Origin: Bacteroidia bacterium
GTDB lineage: Bacteria; Bacteroidota; Bacteroidia; Bacteroidales; Azobacteroidaceae
Direction: 5' to 3'
Assembly (NCBI GenBank): GCA_025996895.1
Contig: BNTW01000013.1
Span: forward strand, 1 to 45,289
Length of the DNA: 45,289 nucleotides
This document shows positions 27,052 to 36,852 of the stretch, piece by piece. The position numbers and the translations under genes were made by a program. The notes beneath the pieces were generated by a model. That model was not told where the DNA came from. It searched no databases and saw nothing but the letters and a program-made list of their open reading frames with translations. Numbering within the stretch: the stretch's first letter is position 1; each line of letters starts with the position of its first letter.

Positions 27052-29369
27052 GTCGAATACATTTATTATATGGATTTATGAGCTGTTTGCTGTTGTTATC
27101 GGCTTGCAATACAACAAAATATATTCCCGAAGGAAAATATCTGTTGGAGAAAGTTGACTTGGAAATGGACGACAAAGGTGCAGATCCAGCCGCCTTGCTT
27201 CCTTACATCCAACAAAAAGCAAATGCTTCTAAATGGGGAATTTACGTTTATAATCTGGTCGATAACGATTCCAATTTCATTAAAAAATTTATTCGTAAAA
27301 CCGGTGAGCCTCCGGTTATTTTTAATCCCGAAAAGGTCAATCTTTCGGTACATGAATTGGGTAACGAAATGAAAAATCTCGGTTATCTGAATACGCAGGT
27401 ATCGGTGCAGGTGGATACGACGGAGAAAAAAGCGCAGGTAGTTTATCGCATTCACAACGGCGAACCCTACCGCATCCGAAATTATACGATTGATATTCAG
27501 CAAGTTGCGCAACGAAATAATCGGTTGGGTAATCGTCGCACTCCGAATATAAGAAATCGTCCGAATGTATCGCGTCCCGACAGTAATTTTTTCCGAAATC
27601 GGGGTTTAATTCGTACAGGTACGATTTTCGACATGAATACGCTGGAAAAAGAACGGCAACGCATGAGTACGCAACTGCGCAATCAAGGCTATTACCTGCT
27701 GACGGAAAATAACCTGCATTATTTTGCCGACACGACACTTCGTTCCAATCAGGTCGATTTATCACTCGCGTTGCTCGATACGGCACAAATGATACCTTAC
27801 ACCATTCGGCGCGTGAATGTGTATAGCGGGTACGACTTGGTTGAAGCTGAAAATTATCAAGTAGTGGATTCGGCCGAGCAAAACGGTATTCATATTTATT
27901 ATGATAAACTGCGGTTTTTGCGGCCGCGTGTGATTGCCGAAAAAATTCGTGTGCGTCCCGGCGGCGTATTTCGAGAACGAGCAGGAGAGAGTACGTTCAG
28001 TGCGTTTCAAGCCTTAAATTGCATGGGACGGGTAGATGTGCAATATGTCGACAGCAATTATTCGGATTCAACCTTGCTCGATTGTAACATTTATCTTACA
28101 CCCGGAACCAACCACTCGTTGCAGGCCGGTTTGGAAGGCACAAACAAAGCCGGCGATATAGGCCTTGCGTTGGATGTTACCTACGGCAATTTGAATATTT
28201 TCAACGGCTCAGAGATTTTTAATGTACATCTGCGGGGAGCTTACGAGTTTGTCGGCGGACTTTTCGGCGACAATTCCGGATATAACTATACGAATCATAA
28301 TTATTATGAATTGGAAATCGAGCCGTCTTTGACTTTTCCCAAATTGCATTTGCCTTTTTTCGGCTCACAGATTTCGGAACGTTACAATACACAAACGCGA
28401 TATAGTCTGGGTTTCGACATTCAACGTCGTCCCGAATATGTCCGCAACTTCTTCAATTTCAGTTGGAAATTGAAATGGTCGAGCCAGCGAAGTATGGTTT
28501 CGCACACGTTGAGTTTGCTGGACATTAATTATGTATATATGCCTTGGATGTCAAGCGAATTTATCGATTATTTGTTAGATGATGTTAATGAGTTGACCCG
28601 GATGAGTTATAACGATAATTTTACGGCCGGGATGAATTACAATTTGATTTACAGCAATGCCAATGCCGGACGGATACGGCAGAATTTATATACTGTTCGT
28701 TTCAACGCGGAAACTTCCGGGAATGCGTTATACCTTATCAGTAAAGCCACTCATGTGAAAAAAAATGAAGTCGGGCAATATCAGTTTTTCAATAATCCGT
28801 TTGGGCAATACGTGAAGGGAGACATCGATTTTGCCCAAATGTTCCGGTTAGACGCCAATAGCGGATTAGCGTTTCGTGTAGGCATCGGTGTCGGTTATCC
28901 CTATTTGAATGGCGTTATTCTTCCGTTTGAAAAACGTTATTACGGCGGTGGCCCAAATAACGTAAGAGGTTGGAGTACAAGGTATTTGGGGCCGGGTAAT
29001 TACAATCAGGACGACGACAATCCTGCCATACATAACGGTGATATTAGTTTGATTTTAAGTGCTGAATACCGCCTCAAAGTGTTGCCTTGGTTAGAGCCTG
29101 CTTTGTTTGTCGATGCCGGCAATATCTGGACGATTAAAGATTATTCCTATCAGCCCGGCGGTTTGTTTCAATGGAACAAATTTTACAAGGAAATCGCCGT
29201 CGGCACCGGTTTCGGCTTCCGGTTCGATTTAAGTTTCCTTATTCTGCGCCTTGACGCCGGCATACGCATCTTTGACCCTGCGCTGGAAGAAGGCCATCGT
29301 TTTGCTTTCCTCAAAGGCAGATTTCTGAAAAATTCGGCAGTGTATATCGCAATTGGGTATCCGTTCTGA
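27048..29369 (+). CDS. tamL: BamA/TamA-family outer membrane protein, Bacteroidota lipoprotein form (TamL)
   Basis: 773 residues. The signal peptide ends in the lipobox LSAC with Cys20 as the lipid-modified residue; this lipoprotein form of a TamA-like Omp85 protein is characteristic of Bacteroidota. POTRA-like segments fill the first 380 residues, with an Arg/Asn/Pro-rich insertion (about 160-190) near VQVDTTEKKAQVV. The C-terminal 390 residues form the barrel: GGPNNVRGW is the conserved loop of Omp85 proteins and the protein ends in a terminal Phe (GYPF). The ATGA overlap couples it to tamB. The downstream convergent gene ends 3 bases away. Confidence 0.92.
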   Translation: MSRIHLLYGFMSCLLLLSACNTTKYIPEGKYLLEKVDLEMDDKGADPAALLPYIQQKANASKWGIYVYNLVDNDSNFIKKFIRKTGEPPVIFNPEKVNLSVHELGNEMKNLGYLNTQVSVQVDTTEKKAQVVYRIHNGEPYRIRNYTIDIQQVAQRNNRLGNRRTPNIRNRPNVSRPDSNFFRNRGLIRTGTIFDMNTLEKERQRMSTQLRNQGYYLLTENNLHYFADTTLRSNQVDLSLALLDTAQMIPYTIRRVNVYSGYDLVEAENYQVVDSAEQNGIHIYYDKLRFLRPRVIAEKIRVRPGGVFRERAGESTFSAFQALNCMGRVDVQYVDSNYSDSTLLDCNIYLTPGTNHSLQAGLEGTNKAGDIGLALDVTYGNLNIFNGSEIFNVHLRGAYEFVGGLFGDNSGYNYTNHNYYELEIEPSLTFPKLHLPFFGSQISERYNTQTRYSLGFDIQRRPEYVRNFFNFSWKLKWSSQRSMVSHTLSLLDINYVYMPWMSSEFIDYLLDDVNELTRMSYNDNFTAGMNYNLIYSNANAGRIRQNLYTVRFNAETSGNALYLISKATHVKKNEVGQYQFFNNPFGQYVKGDIDFAQMFRLDANSGLAFRVGIGVGYPYLNGVILPFEKRYYGGGPNNVRGWSTRYLGPGNYNQDDDNPAIHNGDISLILSAEYRLKVLPWLEPALFVDAGNIWTIKDYSYQPGGLFQWNKFYKEIAVGTGFGFRFDLSFLILRLDAGIRIFDPALEEGHRFAFLKGRFLKNSAVYIAIGYPF

Positions 29370-29372
29370 AAA

Positions 29373-30557
29373 CTAAAAAGTATAGCGGACACCGACAGAT
29401 AACTTACCGAACATTACCCAATAATGCGGAAAGAAATAAGTATGAATAAGGTCGATCTGCGACTCTCTGTTTCCAAAAGACAAATCTTCCGTTATTATGT
29501 CTAAATTCGCCGTCAATGCGGTTTTAGGATTTAAATACGTCAGTACACCAACAGACAGAGTTGGAAGTAAATAGGGTGCTATTTCGGTATATTTCATACT
29601 TTCTGTTGGAGTCGAAGCAGCTATAGATTGTATCAAATAAGTATATCCATAAGCAAAAGTGGGACGAAATTTTCCTTTCGGATACATATAAGCAGCCTGA
29701 ATACGCAACATAATCGTTGATGCTGAGGCACTGATATTATTTATACGTTCAGATTCATGCATATAATCTACTCCTGTCTTAATATACCAATTTTCATTGA
29801 CACGCGGTAACCAAAAATCCAAATTAACTCCGGCAAAAGCCTGTCCGTTTCCCCAACCTATTTTTTCAAGGTCAGATTTGTTTCTTAAAAGATTGCAATA
29901 TCCGGCTGTTAGCTCTCCCTGTAACTTAAATAATGGCACTTGTCTTTCAAATATTGTGCATATTTCTCCTTCTTCGCATACGGCGTTGTGATAATCTTTA
30001 GCTAATTTCATTAAGTTTTGATGTTCCGGTTTCCGGATTTTTGTAATTTCATTTTTTAATTGCGGTGCGTCGGAAGTTTCAACAAACAAAATACCCACGT
30101 GTTTCTTGGATTCAATTTTATATTTTTTTTCAATTCCCAATCCGCCGGCATCTTTTTTACTCACAAGTTCTTCTTTATAAGTAAGTTCAATCATTTTATC
30201 ATCTTCTTTTTCAATATAATAATGATCACCGTTTTCGTCCCTGAGATAATAAATATTCATTCTGCCTTTGACCAGAAATTCAAAAAAATGACATTGTCCG
30301 TCAAATTCACGGCTCACATAATATTTACTGTCGATAAAACGGTAGGCTTGAATTTCATTCGGCGGAAATTCCTTTTTTGCGTTATCGGGAAATTCAAAAC
30401 GGCAGATACGTCCCATCGTATAATCGTCGCGATAATCAATTTGTCCGAAAAGCGTATCACCCGCCAACGTAATCACATAGCCCGGTCGATAATCGGTTTG
30501 GGCTTGAACATAACACACACTCAAAAAAACAACTAAAATAACAATTACTTTTTTCAT
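29373..30557 (-). CDS. Predicted outer membrane beta-barrel protein, function unknown
   Basis: 394 residues with a Sec signal peptide ending in VQAQ. The first 190 residues start with GYVITLAGDTLFGQIDYRD, a pattern common in Bacteroidota proteins of unknown function with a TLXG-x-I motif. The second half has alternating strands (WYIKTGVDYMH, MLRIQAAYMYP, FAYGYTYL) and ends VGVRYTF with a terminal aromatic, as expected of an outer-membrane barrel. No specific family recognised. It is the last gene read from the minus strand before tamL and ends 3 bases from it. Whether it is co-transcribed with the MauE-thioredoxin gene (37 bases upstream) is unclear. Confidence 0.75.
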   Translation of the reverse strand: MKKVIVILVVFLSVCYVQAQTDYRPGYVITLAGDTLFGQIDYRDDYTMGRICRFEFPDNAKKEFPPNEIQAYRFIDSKYYVSREFDGQCHFFEFLVKGRMNIYYLRDENGDHYYIEKEDDKMIELTYKEELVSKKDAGGLGIEKKYKIESKKHVGILFVETSDAPQLKNEITKIRKPEHQNLMKLAKDYHNAVCEEGEICTIFERQVPLFKLQGELTAGYCNLLRNKSDLEKIGWGNGQAFAGVNLDFWLPRVNENWYIKTGVDYMHESERINNISASASTIMLRIQAAYMYPKGKFRPTFAYGYTYLIQSIAASTPTESMKYTEIAPYLLPTLSVGVLTYLNPKTALTANLDIITEDLSFGNRESQIDLIHTYFFPHYWVMFGKLSVGVRYTF

Positions 30558-30594
30558 ATTCTAAAAATTAAAGTTTATGCTGCAACAAAGATTA

Positions 30595-31482
30595 TTATTT
30601 TTTATATAATCCCATTTTCTTTTTCGCAAATATATAGCTACAGGGCAGTTCACCCGATAATTTCATAACAATCGAATTGTTTTTTATGTAATATGCTTGC
30701 GGAAAAGAATTTGTTAAATGGAATAATGTTTCTGCGGGATAATTTTTAATAAGAAAATCAGGATTAAAGATTTCTCTAAATCTTTTTTCTGCTACAGAAT
30801 CGTCCGAAGCCAGACCTATAACTTTATCCACTACACCTGAAGATTCATATTGCTTCAGATTTTCAATGGAATTTAAGCAGTGAGGGCAAGAATAAGTGAA
30901 CGCAAACACTAAATAAGTGAAATCGTTAGACGTTGTGATAAATTCTTTTAATACAGAGTTTTCTATCGCTATTGCTTTAAATTTCTCATTTCTACCTATA
31001 TTGCGGTAAGTATAGCCAGACATGAAAGCAGTCAAGCACATCAATAACAAAATCGTTCCGATAATCCATTCATTAACAATCGGCTTATTCTCGCTTTCCC
31101 TCCAAACATAGACCAACATACCTGTCAATAGTGCATTGCGTATAAATGTAAAAACAGGGTAAGTATTTAAGGCCGTGATTTTTCCGAAACACCCGCAATC
31201 CTCTATCCCTTTGAAAATGAGTCCATACGAATAAATTGATGTAAATAAAATTACCACGAAAGTACTTGCGAAAGCCGTATTTTTTAATCGTATGTGAAAA
31301 ATAAGCAACAATCCCAAGAAAACTTCCGTCAAGATAATAAGCGGAGATAAAATACGTAGATTTTCAAATCCATAAGAGGCAATGGTATCTGAAAAAACGG
31401 AAATATCCAATGATTTTGCTATTCCGGAAATCAAAAAAATAACTCCAGAAATCGAACTAATAATTTCTACTCGTTTATTCAT
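30595..31482 (-). CDS. MauE/DoxX-like membrane domain fused to a thioredoxin-like domain
   Basis: 295 residues from the ATG at 31482; the TTG nine bases earlier is not a plausible start. Four membrane segments in residues 1-135 contain DCGCFG (95-100), the paired cysteines typical of MauE/DoxX-type quinone-linked thiol oxidoreductases. A fifth segment at about 135-160 leads into a thioredoxin-like domain with FTYSCPHC (CPHC at 199-202). The layout suggests electron exchange between a membrane quinone and a periplasmic CxxC that forms or reduces disulfides. The start codon overlaps the stop of the small Cys-rich lipoprotein gene in TAATG, so that protein is the obvious candidate substrate or partner (inference). 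The last 36 bases of the gene recur at 41834-41869. Confidence 0.85.
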   Translation of the reverse strand: MNKRVEIISSISGVIFLISGIAKSLDISVFSDTIASYGFENLRILSPLIILTEVFLGLLLIFHIRLKNTAFASTFVVILFTSIYSYGLIFKGIEDCGCFGKITALNTYPVFTFIRNALLTGMLVYVWRESENKPIVNEWIIGTILLLMCLTAFMSGYTYRNIGRNEKFKAIAIENSVLKEFITTSNDFTYLVFAFTYSCPHCLNSIENLKQYESSGVVDKVIGLASDDSVAEKRFREIFNPDFLIKNYPAETLFHLTNSFPQAYYIKNNSIVMKLSGELPCSYIFAKKKMGLYKK

Positions 31483-31700
31483 TAATAACAAGTCCAGTCA
31501 TATTTATCTGGTTGTGTTTGCAGCTTATTCATCAATTCCGCACAATTGGCAGCACCCATACTGGCAGGATCTATTACGGCCGATCCTCCATTGCCGTTTA
31601 TACAAGTACAGCCTACGTCTGCTCCCTCCGTACAAGAAAATAAAAACGCTACAAAACCACATACAGCAATCGCACCAACTATAATAATTTGTTTTTTCAT
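31482..31700 (-). CDS. Small Cys-rich putative lipoprotein, coupled to the MauE-thioredoxin gene
   Basis: 72 residues. After a hydrophobic segment (5-21) comes LFSC, an acceptable lipobox with Cys23. The mature part carries four further cysteines (31, 33, 53, 71) in DVGCTCING, AANCAEL and the end WTCY. That is an even number suited to two disulfides. I do not recognise a named family; by size and neighbourhood it resembles the short NVEALA-type peptides of Bacteroidota that lie next to MauE/thioredoxin genes, but the NVEALA motif itself is absent. Its stop overlaps the start of the MauE-thioredoxin gene, an arrangement that implies stoichiometric expression. Function open. Confidence 0.65.
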   Translation of the reverse strand: MKKQIIIVGAIAVCGFVAFLFSCTEGADVGCTCINGNGGSAVIDPASMGAANCAELMNKLQTQPDKYDWTCY

Positions 31701-31722
31701 AAGATATATATTTATTTGTTTG

Positions 31723-31730
31723 CAAATATA
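31723..31730 (-). promoter_or_regulatory. -7 box before the Cys-rich lipoprotein gene
   Basis: TATATTTG on the minus strand fits TAnnTTTG and lies 22 bases before the ATG at 31700. The region is very AT-rich and no -33 is clear, so this is weak. Confidence 0.35.
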
Positions 31731-31785
31731 ATCATTTTTTATATAATATGATATTTTTTGTGTGTTTTCTTCAAAAATATAATGA

Positions 31786-32319
31786 TTAGTTAGAAAATTT
31801 TAAATCTACTTTCCGTTTTTCCAATTCTTTGATAAAAGACAAAGAATCCAAAGGACCAGCTAAACCTGATTTAACTATCTCATAAAAACCATCTTCGTCC
31901 GGTATCCTTTCAAAAGTATTTGAATCATTTAGATTTATTGGAATACTTTTATCAATAATCCAATAATTGATAGTGACACTATCGGGCTTTGAAGGTCTTG
32001 CATAATAATAATAATTGCCGTCATCAGATAGCATAAGCTCCATAGGATAATTGTATTTTTTTGATTTTGCAATTATCCATCTTTTATCAAAATCATATTC
32101 CAAAATACTTTCCCGTATAACATTATATGTTTTTTTATGTATACGATATTCGATCTCATTGTTATTCCTGCTAACTATAACGAGTTCATAATTATTTCCA
32201 AATTTTTTAATAGTGTACCAATCGTCTATTGAAATAAAAAAGATGATAAATACTATAATTATTGGCATAATAATAATAAACATAACAACAAAAATTATTG
32301 TTTTTGTTACTTTTTTCAT
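31786..32319 (-). CDS. Membrane-anchored protein next to RHS gene, immunity candidate
   Basis: 177 residues. A long hydrophobic N-terminal segment (8-30) is followed by a soluble domain of about 140 residues with WIIAKSKKYN, NYWIIDKSI and AGPLDSLSFIKEL. The IIAK, WIID and GPL-x-x-x-SF pattern recalls DUF3997-like small proteins, often found beside polymorphic toxins; I hold this only weakly. The gene lies 6 bases after the large RHS gene and is much more AT-rich than its upstream neighbours. By position it is the expected immunity protein for the RHS C-terminal domain, with its domain on the outer side of the inner membrane. No experimental support. Confidence 0.5.
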   Translation of the reverse strand: MKKVTKTIIFVVMFIIIMPIIIVFIIFFISIDDWYTIKKFGNNYELVIVSRNNNEIEYRIHKKTYNVIRESILEYDFDKRWIIAKSKKYNYPMELMLSDDGNYYYYARPSKPDSVTINYWIIDKSIPINLNDSNTFERIPDEDGFYEIVKSGLAGPLDSLSFIKELEKRKVDLKFSN

Positions 32320-32325
32320 ATACTA

Positions 32326-35300
32326 TTATTTTCTTAATTTTCCGACACCATAGTAAAAAACTTTGAAACCGTGAGAATCATTTAAACCTGCACGCTTTCT
32401 TTCTGCTCTAATAAAATTATCGCGTACTCCACCACCACCCCTATTCCAATCATAATCTGTTGCACTATTATTTACAATACTGACAGTTTTATTTTCTCGA
32501 TTTTCCAGCTTCATTGTTATCCTTCCTAAAGCATAAACAGTTGCCCGAAGCGTAGGGTTATCAGAAGATTCTACCGTATTAGCGATGTTAAATAAATTTA
32601 TAGGAGTTTCAACTCCTGTTTCAGTGAAATTAGCTGTAGAAATATTGCCAAAATCAAGTTTAGAAACATCAATATAAAGTGTATTGTCGGCAGATGGATT
32701 ATCTTTTGCTCCAGGGTGTGCTTTCGCCCATTCGATTCCCTCACTGATTGTAACAAATCCATCATAATCCGGACGATTAGATAAATTTCCATAATGGTCA
32801 CTTAATTTTGTTCGAGCATCCTCATCATTCAACACTGTATAATAGCCTACAGCATCATTGTGCATCATTCCCTGTGTAAAATAATCTGAACTCATAACAA
32901 TTGGATTACCTCTCAATCCTTCATTATCTGTTCCAAGAAAAGTTCCGTCAGGAGCATAAATTGGGGCTAATCCTGTGGGATCTATCTTGTTCACTGGGTT
33001 GTTCAAACAGTACGTATATGGAGAAATCCAATAGAATTTTTCTGCCAACGGATCCTGTGTCGGGAACACCGGTGGATTTAGCAATAAATGTCTTGCTTCA
33101 AAGTCGTACCAATTCAGTCCGTTCATCTCGTCGAGCTCCTTGTCGCCAAACTTGAAGGGCTGGGCTTCAGGATAATAGTCGCCTGTGGGATAAGCCATTC
33201 CAAACGGATAATAGTTGGTTTCCTGTCCAAGTAGCCAGCTGCTACCTGAGGAGGAATAAACAGTTGCACGGTTGTTGCCCAAATGGTCTTTTATATAAAA
33301 ATAATGATTATATGTTCCGTTCGAGTTTTTGGTCAGATAACCTTCTTCCGTTCGCACCATTTTCAAAGCATTGTCTTCGTAAATAATGCTTCCTCCGGCA
33401 CAGTAATCCGTTGTCAGCCAACTCAACACATTGCTGGAATTGACAGTGTAATCGGCATTACCCATCGCCACCGTCAATTGGTTGCGAACGGTAATGTGCT
33501 TGGTCTGCCGTTTTTGTCCCTTTGCGTCGTATCCGTATAAAGTCATGTGCCCTTGCCTGAATGTGATTTTATCCGGCAAATTTAAGCAATTATACGAAAT
33601 ATTCGCAATTCCGCCGTTGAAATCATACTTCATCGCACCGTTTTTGTTATAGGAATATTCCAATATTACACTTCCGGCCGGTTTTACAAAGCCATAAATC
33701 GAACTGGTCGCTGCTTCGGTAATCTTCTTCAATTGATTTCCTGTATATTCCAGTGTCAGACTGTCAATAACCGTTTTGGGCGTATAGGAAGAAGAATACC
33801 GCCGCAATGCCGTAATATTACCCATTTTATCATAAACCAATCCTTCGTCCATCAATCCGTCGGGAGAGAAAGAAGCTCTTGTCATGCGGTTCAGACCATC
33901 GTAGGTGAAGTTATAACCCCGTGTCGAACTGTTGTAATACGAATTCCAAGTGAGAGCCGATATATTTCCGTTGTACAGGCCATTTTCATTATAAGACAGG
34001 TATTCCTTAAAAGCCGGCGCGACAATGCTTTTCAACCAGTTGCGGATATTGTATTTATAGTCAATCGCTTGCAAACTTCCCAGCAGTTTCTTTTTTGACA
34101 GCCGTCCCAATTCGTCGTAAGTAAATTCGGAAAAAGTGACTTCCTGATTATTATCGACCTGATACTTGGTGAGTGTTTTGCGTCCGGCATGATCATAAAA
34201 ATAACGGTAAATCTGCGAAACCGATCCGTTCGAGGAAGAATGAACAATCTGCCTGCGTGTGGGCTGTCCGGTAAAATTGTAATTGACATACTCTTTCTCG
34301 TATCCGCTCAAATGATTATCGGTAACGGACTGAATCAGCCGGCCTTTACTGTCATAATAGAAGGCAGAGCCAAGATAAATATAGTCGTCGAATTTCAGGG
34401 TCAAACTGCCGGTTAATAAGCCTTTGGCACTTATCAGGTCGCTGTCACCACCATAGCGGGTAGCATTAAATCCCGAAGGAACTGCATAATTATAGGCCGT
34501 ACCGAAATCCGACAGGTTTTTAAACCGGTAGTTGTCGTAATAATATACGTTCAATATATCTCCGCTTTGCGGTAAGGAAAAGCCGGAAACTGTATAACCG
34601 AAATAATTATTATTTGTCCCGGCAAAAGAGGCTGCAACCAATGAGGAAAGGGCAGGGGGGGTACTAACAGTGCAATAGCCTTCCAATACTACTCGCCCAA
34701 GAGTGTCGGGAATGGAATAGAACCATTGCCCTTTCTGACGCATTTCGCCGTCCTGGGTAAAAATCAGCCGGTCGGCCTTATCATAGCGGTAACAGATACT
34801 GTCCGCACCGGGCAGGCGTTTGGTAATGCAACGGCTTCGTTCGTCGTAGCGGTAATAATAAGCATATTGAATGATTGCATTTTCACTTAACGCATAAGTC
34901 TTCACCGTTTTCATTGCGTCTGCAGCTGCCGGAGGCAGGACAAAGCACAGGCGGTTGAAATCGTCATAGACAAAATAGGTGTCATGTTTGTTGCTGCCGT
35001 CCATTTGCCGTTGCAAAACCACCCGGTCAAGCTTGTCCTTAAACTCATAAGCTATCTTTCCGTCTTCGTCAGTGATTTTTGTAACAAACAAGCTGCCGGC
35101 GTCGTAATTCTTTTCTTTCTTTACCGAGTTTCCGGTTAGGGTATAAAGCGCGCAGGAATCGCCGGCCGTGTTGGCCAGATATTCCGTTTTGACAGCTTTC
35201 AGATTGGTATGCCACGCATTTCCCGGCCCATACTGCTGAGTGATACGATTCAAAGGAGAAGATTCATATACCGATTTGGAATAAGGCTTTGAGTCGGCTG

Positions 35301-36816
35301 CCACATTGTAATTAGTGTTGCTATATGTGTCCGATGAACGGCTTTTAAAAGTGGCAGCAACCAGATAAGATCCAGGATTACCCGAATTGATGACCGGTAA
35401 CCAGAGAGTAGAATCCCTCCCACAAGCATCATACTCTTGCCAAGTAATCAAATCTTTACGGCTCGGTGTAACACCTATCTGTACTTGCTGAAACGGACGG
35501 CCTAACCCATCATAATATTCTACAACATCATTATAATAGCTTCCATCGGCAGAAGCATAGGTACGTGTCTTAATCCAGTTTTGGAAAGCACTCGTATTGC
35601 TTGCAGCAACAGAAGGAGAAATCCCCTGTATCGTTGTAGTAATATTCCCATTCGCACTGCCTTTTCCTTCCGAAATCACGTAATACGAACCGGCAGTTAA
35701 TGATTTCCGCATATAAGCATGATTGGAATTATTGCATTGTCCGTCACCGGTATAATTATCATCGGAAGCGATTAAGCTTCCGGACGAATTAAGTAGAGAT
35801 AGATAAGTATCAGCTACCTCCGACCCACAATGCGAAATGACGACTTCCATGTTTTTATTAACAGTAAATTTATACCGCACATCGTTTGCCGCCTGACCGG
35901 AATAAAAATTGGCCGTATTCGTTGTATTTTGGGTATTAGTATAGATAAAGCCGTCGTTAAAAGTACCGGCATCTGTAAATGGCTGATTATTCCCTGAGTA
36001 ATTTAATTTAATCGTTCCGTTAGGTACACATTCCGAAACAACGTAATAGGTTCCGGCCGGCAGAATCTTTTTCAAAAGCGCGTGCTGCGTACCTGAAATG
36101 TATGCACTTCCGCCATAATTAGAGTTGGTGGCTATCAGCGTACTTGCTGAATTGAACAGATAGAGGTACGATGTTACTCCCGATTGCGACCCTGAATGTG
36201 AAAGTGTTACCTCCATCGGACTGCTCAAAGTAAACCGGTGAATGGTATCGTTATTATTCAATCCGGCATAATAGTTCGTTGCCGAAGCCGCAGACAGGTT
36301 GCAAGATCCTGAAACAGCTGAGGTAGAAAGCGTTCCCAAATTATAATAGGGCAGACTGCTGACTAACGGTATTGTTCCGGTAACGCTGGTAGTAATACTT
36401 CCATTTGCGGAATAGCCTTCGGATACAACATAATACGTTCCGTTTGTTAGAAGCCGTTTTAAATATGAATTCATTGTTTGACTGCAAGCTCCCGTACCGG
36501 AATAGTCGTCATTATAGGCAATCCGATTGCCCAAAGCGTCCAGCAGATGCAGATAGGTATCCGACAAACTCGACCCGCAGTGAGAAATCACCACTTCCAT
36601 CGGTTTAGACAGCGTGAATTTGTAAAACACATCATTGGTAGATTTTCCACCCATGCTTGTGGTGAACTTGTCGGTGTAACTTGTCGTATTCAACGTATTG
36701 GTATAAGTAAATGCTGCTGTTTTTGTACCGATATTTACGGCCGTCTCGCGTGTGTCCTGTGCCTGAAGCGTATAAAGACACAAACAGAATAAACTAAATA
36801 ATATATATCTTTTCAT
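32326..36816 (-). CDS. Large RHS/YD-repeat protein with DUF6443 and unassigned C-terminal domain
   Basis: 1496 residues with a Sec signal peptide (LQAQ end). Residues about 30-398 hold three copies of a PPC-like beta-sandwich, each with a EV-(V/T)-(I/L)-SH-x-GS strand and a TYYVVSE or SYYVISE strand. A DUF6443-type region follows (about 410-540), then a long YD/RHS repeat region. The RHS core reads DHLGNNRATVY, NYYPFGM, DPLAEKFYW and NPVNKIDPTGL (DPTG at about 1279), the usual end of the RHS shell. The last 214 residues are the variable tip: strand-helix rich, with TLRATVYALGR, ATDYDWNRGGG and SHGFKVFYYG. I do not recognise an enzyme motif. Polymorphic toxin tips are released after this core, so an effector role is likely but unproven. 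It follows the T9SS cargo gene by 36 bases. Confidence 0.85.
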   Translation of the reverse strand: MKRYILFSLFCLCLYTLQAQDTRETAVNIGTKTAAFTYTNTLNTTSYTDKFTTSMGGKSTNDVFYKFTLSKPMEVVISHCGSSLSDTYLHLLDALGNRIAYNDDYSGTGACSQTMNSYLKRLLTNGTYYVVSEGYSANGSITTSVTGTIPLVSSLPYYNLGTLSTSAVSGSCNLSAASATNYYAGLNNNDTIHRFTLSSPMEVTLSHSGSQSGVTSYLYLFNSASTLIATNSNYGGSAYISGTQHALLKKILPAGTYYVVSECVPNGTIKLNYSGNNQPFTDAGTFNDGFIYTNTQNTTNTANFYSGQAANDVRYKFTVNKNMEVVISHCGSEVADTYLSLLNSSGSLIASDDNYTGDGQCNNSNHAYMRKSLTAGSYYVISEGKGSANGNITTTIQGISPSVAASNTSAFQNWIKTRTYASADGSYYNDVVEYYDGLGRPFQQVQIGVTPSRKDLITWQEYDACGRDSTLWLPVINSGNPGSYLVAATFKSRSSDTYSNTNYNVAADSKPYSKSVYESSPLNRITQQYGPGNAWHTNLKAVKTEYLANTAGDSCALYTLTGNSVKKEKNYDAGSLFVTKITDEDGKIAYEFKDKLDRVVLQRQMDGSNKHDTYFVYDDFNRLCFVLPPAAADAMKTVKTYALSENAIIQYAYYYRYDERSRCITKRLPGADSICYRYDKADRLIFTQDGEMRQKGQWFYSIPDTLGRVVLEGYCTVSTPPALSSLVAASFAGTNNNYFGYTVSGFSLPQSGDILNVYYYDNYRFKNLSDFGTAYNYAVPSGFNATRYGGDSDLISAKGLLTGSLTLKFDDYIYLGSAFYYDSKGRLIQSVTDNHLSGYEKEYVNYNFTGQPTRRQIVHSSSNGSVSQIYRYFYDHAGRKTLTKYQVDNNQEVTFSEFTYDELGRLSKKKLLGSLQAIDYKYNIRNWLKSIVAPAFKEYLSYNENGLYNGNISALTWNSYYNSSTRGYNFTYDGLNRMTRASFSPDGLMDEGLVYDKMGNITALRRYSSSYTPKTVIDSLTLEYTGNQLKKITEAATSSIYGFVKPAGSVILEYSYNKNGAMKYDFNGGIANISYNCLNLPDKITFRQGHMTLYGYDAKGQKRQTKHITVRNQLTVAMGNADYTVNSSNVLSWLTTDYCAGGSIIYEDNALKMVRTEEGYLTKNSNGTYNHYFYIKDHLGNNRATVYSSSGSSWLLGQETNYYPFGMAYPTGDYYPEAQPFKFGDKELDEMNGLNWYDFEARHLLLNPPVFPTQDPLAEKFYWISPYTYCLNNPVNKIDPTGLAPIYAPDGTFLGTDNEGLRGNPIVMSSDYFTQGMMHNDAVGYYTVLNDEDARTKLSDHYGNLSNRPDYDGFVTISEGIEWAKAHPGAKDNPSADNTLYIDVSKLDFGNISTANFTETGVETPINLFNIANTVESSDNPTLRATVYALGRITMKLENRENKTVSIVNNSATDYDWNRGGGGVRDNFIRAERKRAGLNDSHGFKVFYYGVGKLRK

Positions 36817-36852
36817 GATGTTTATATTTGTAATTCGTAATTTGTAATTGAA

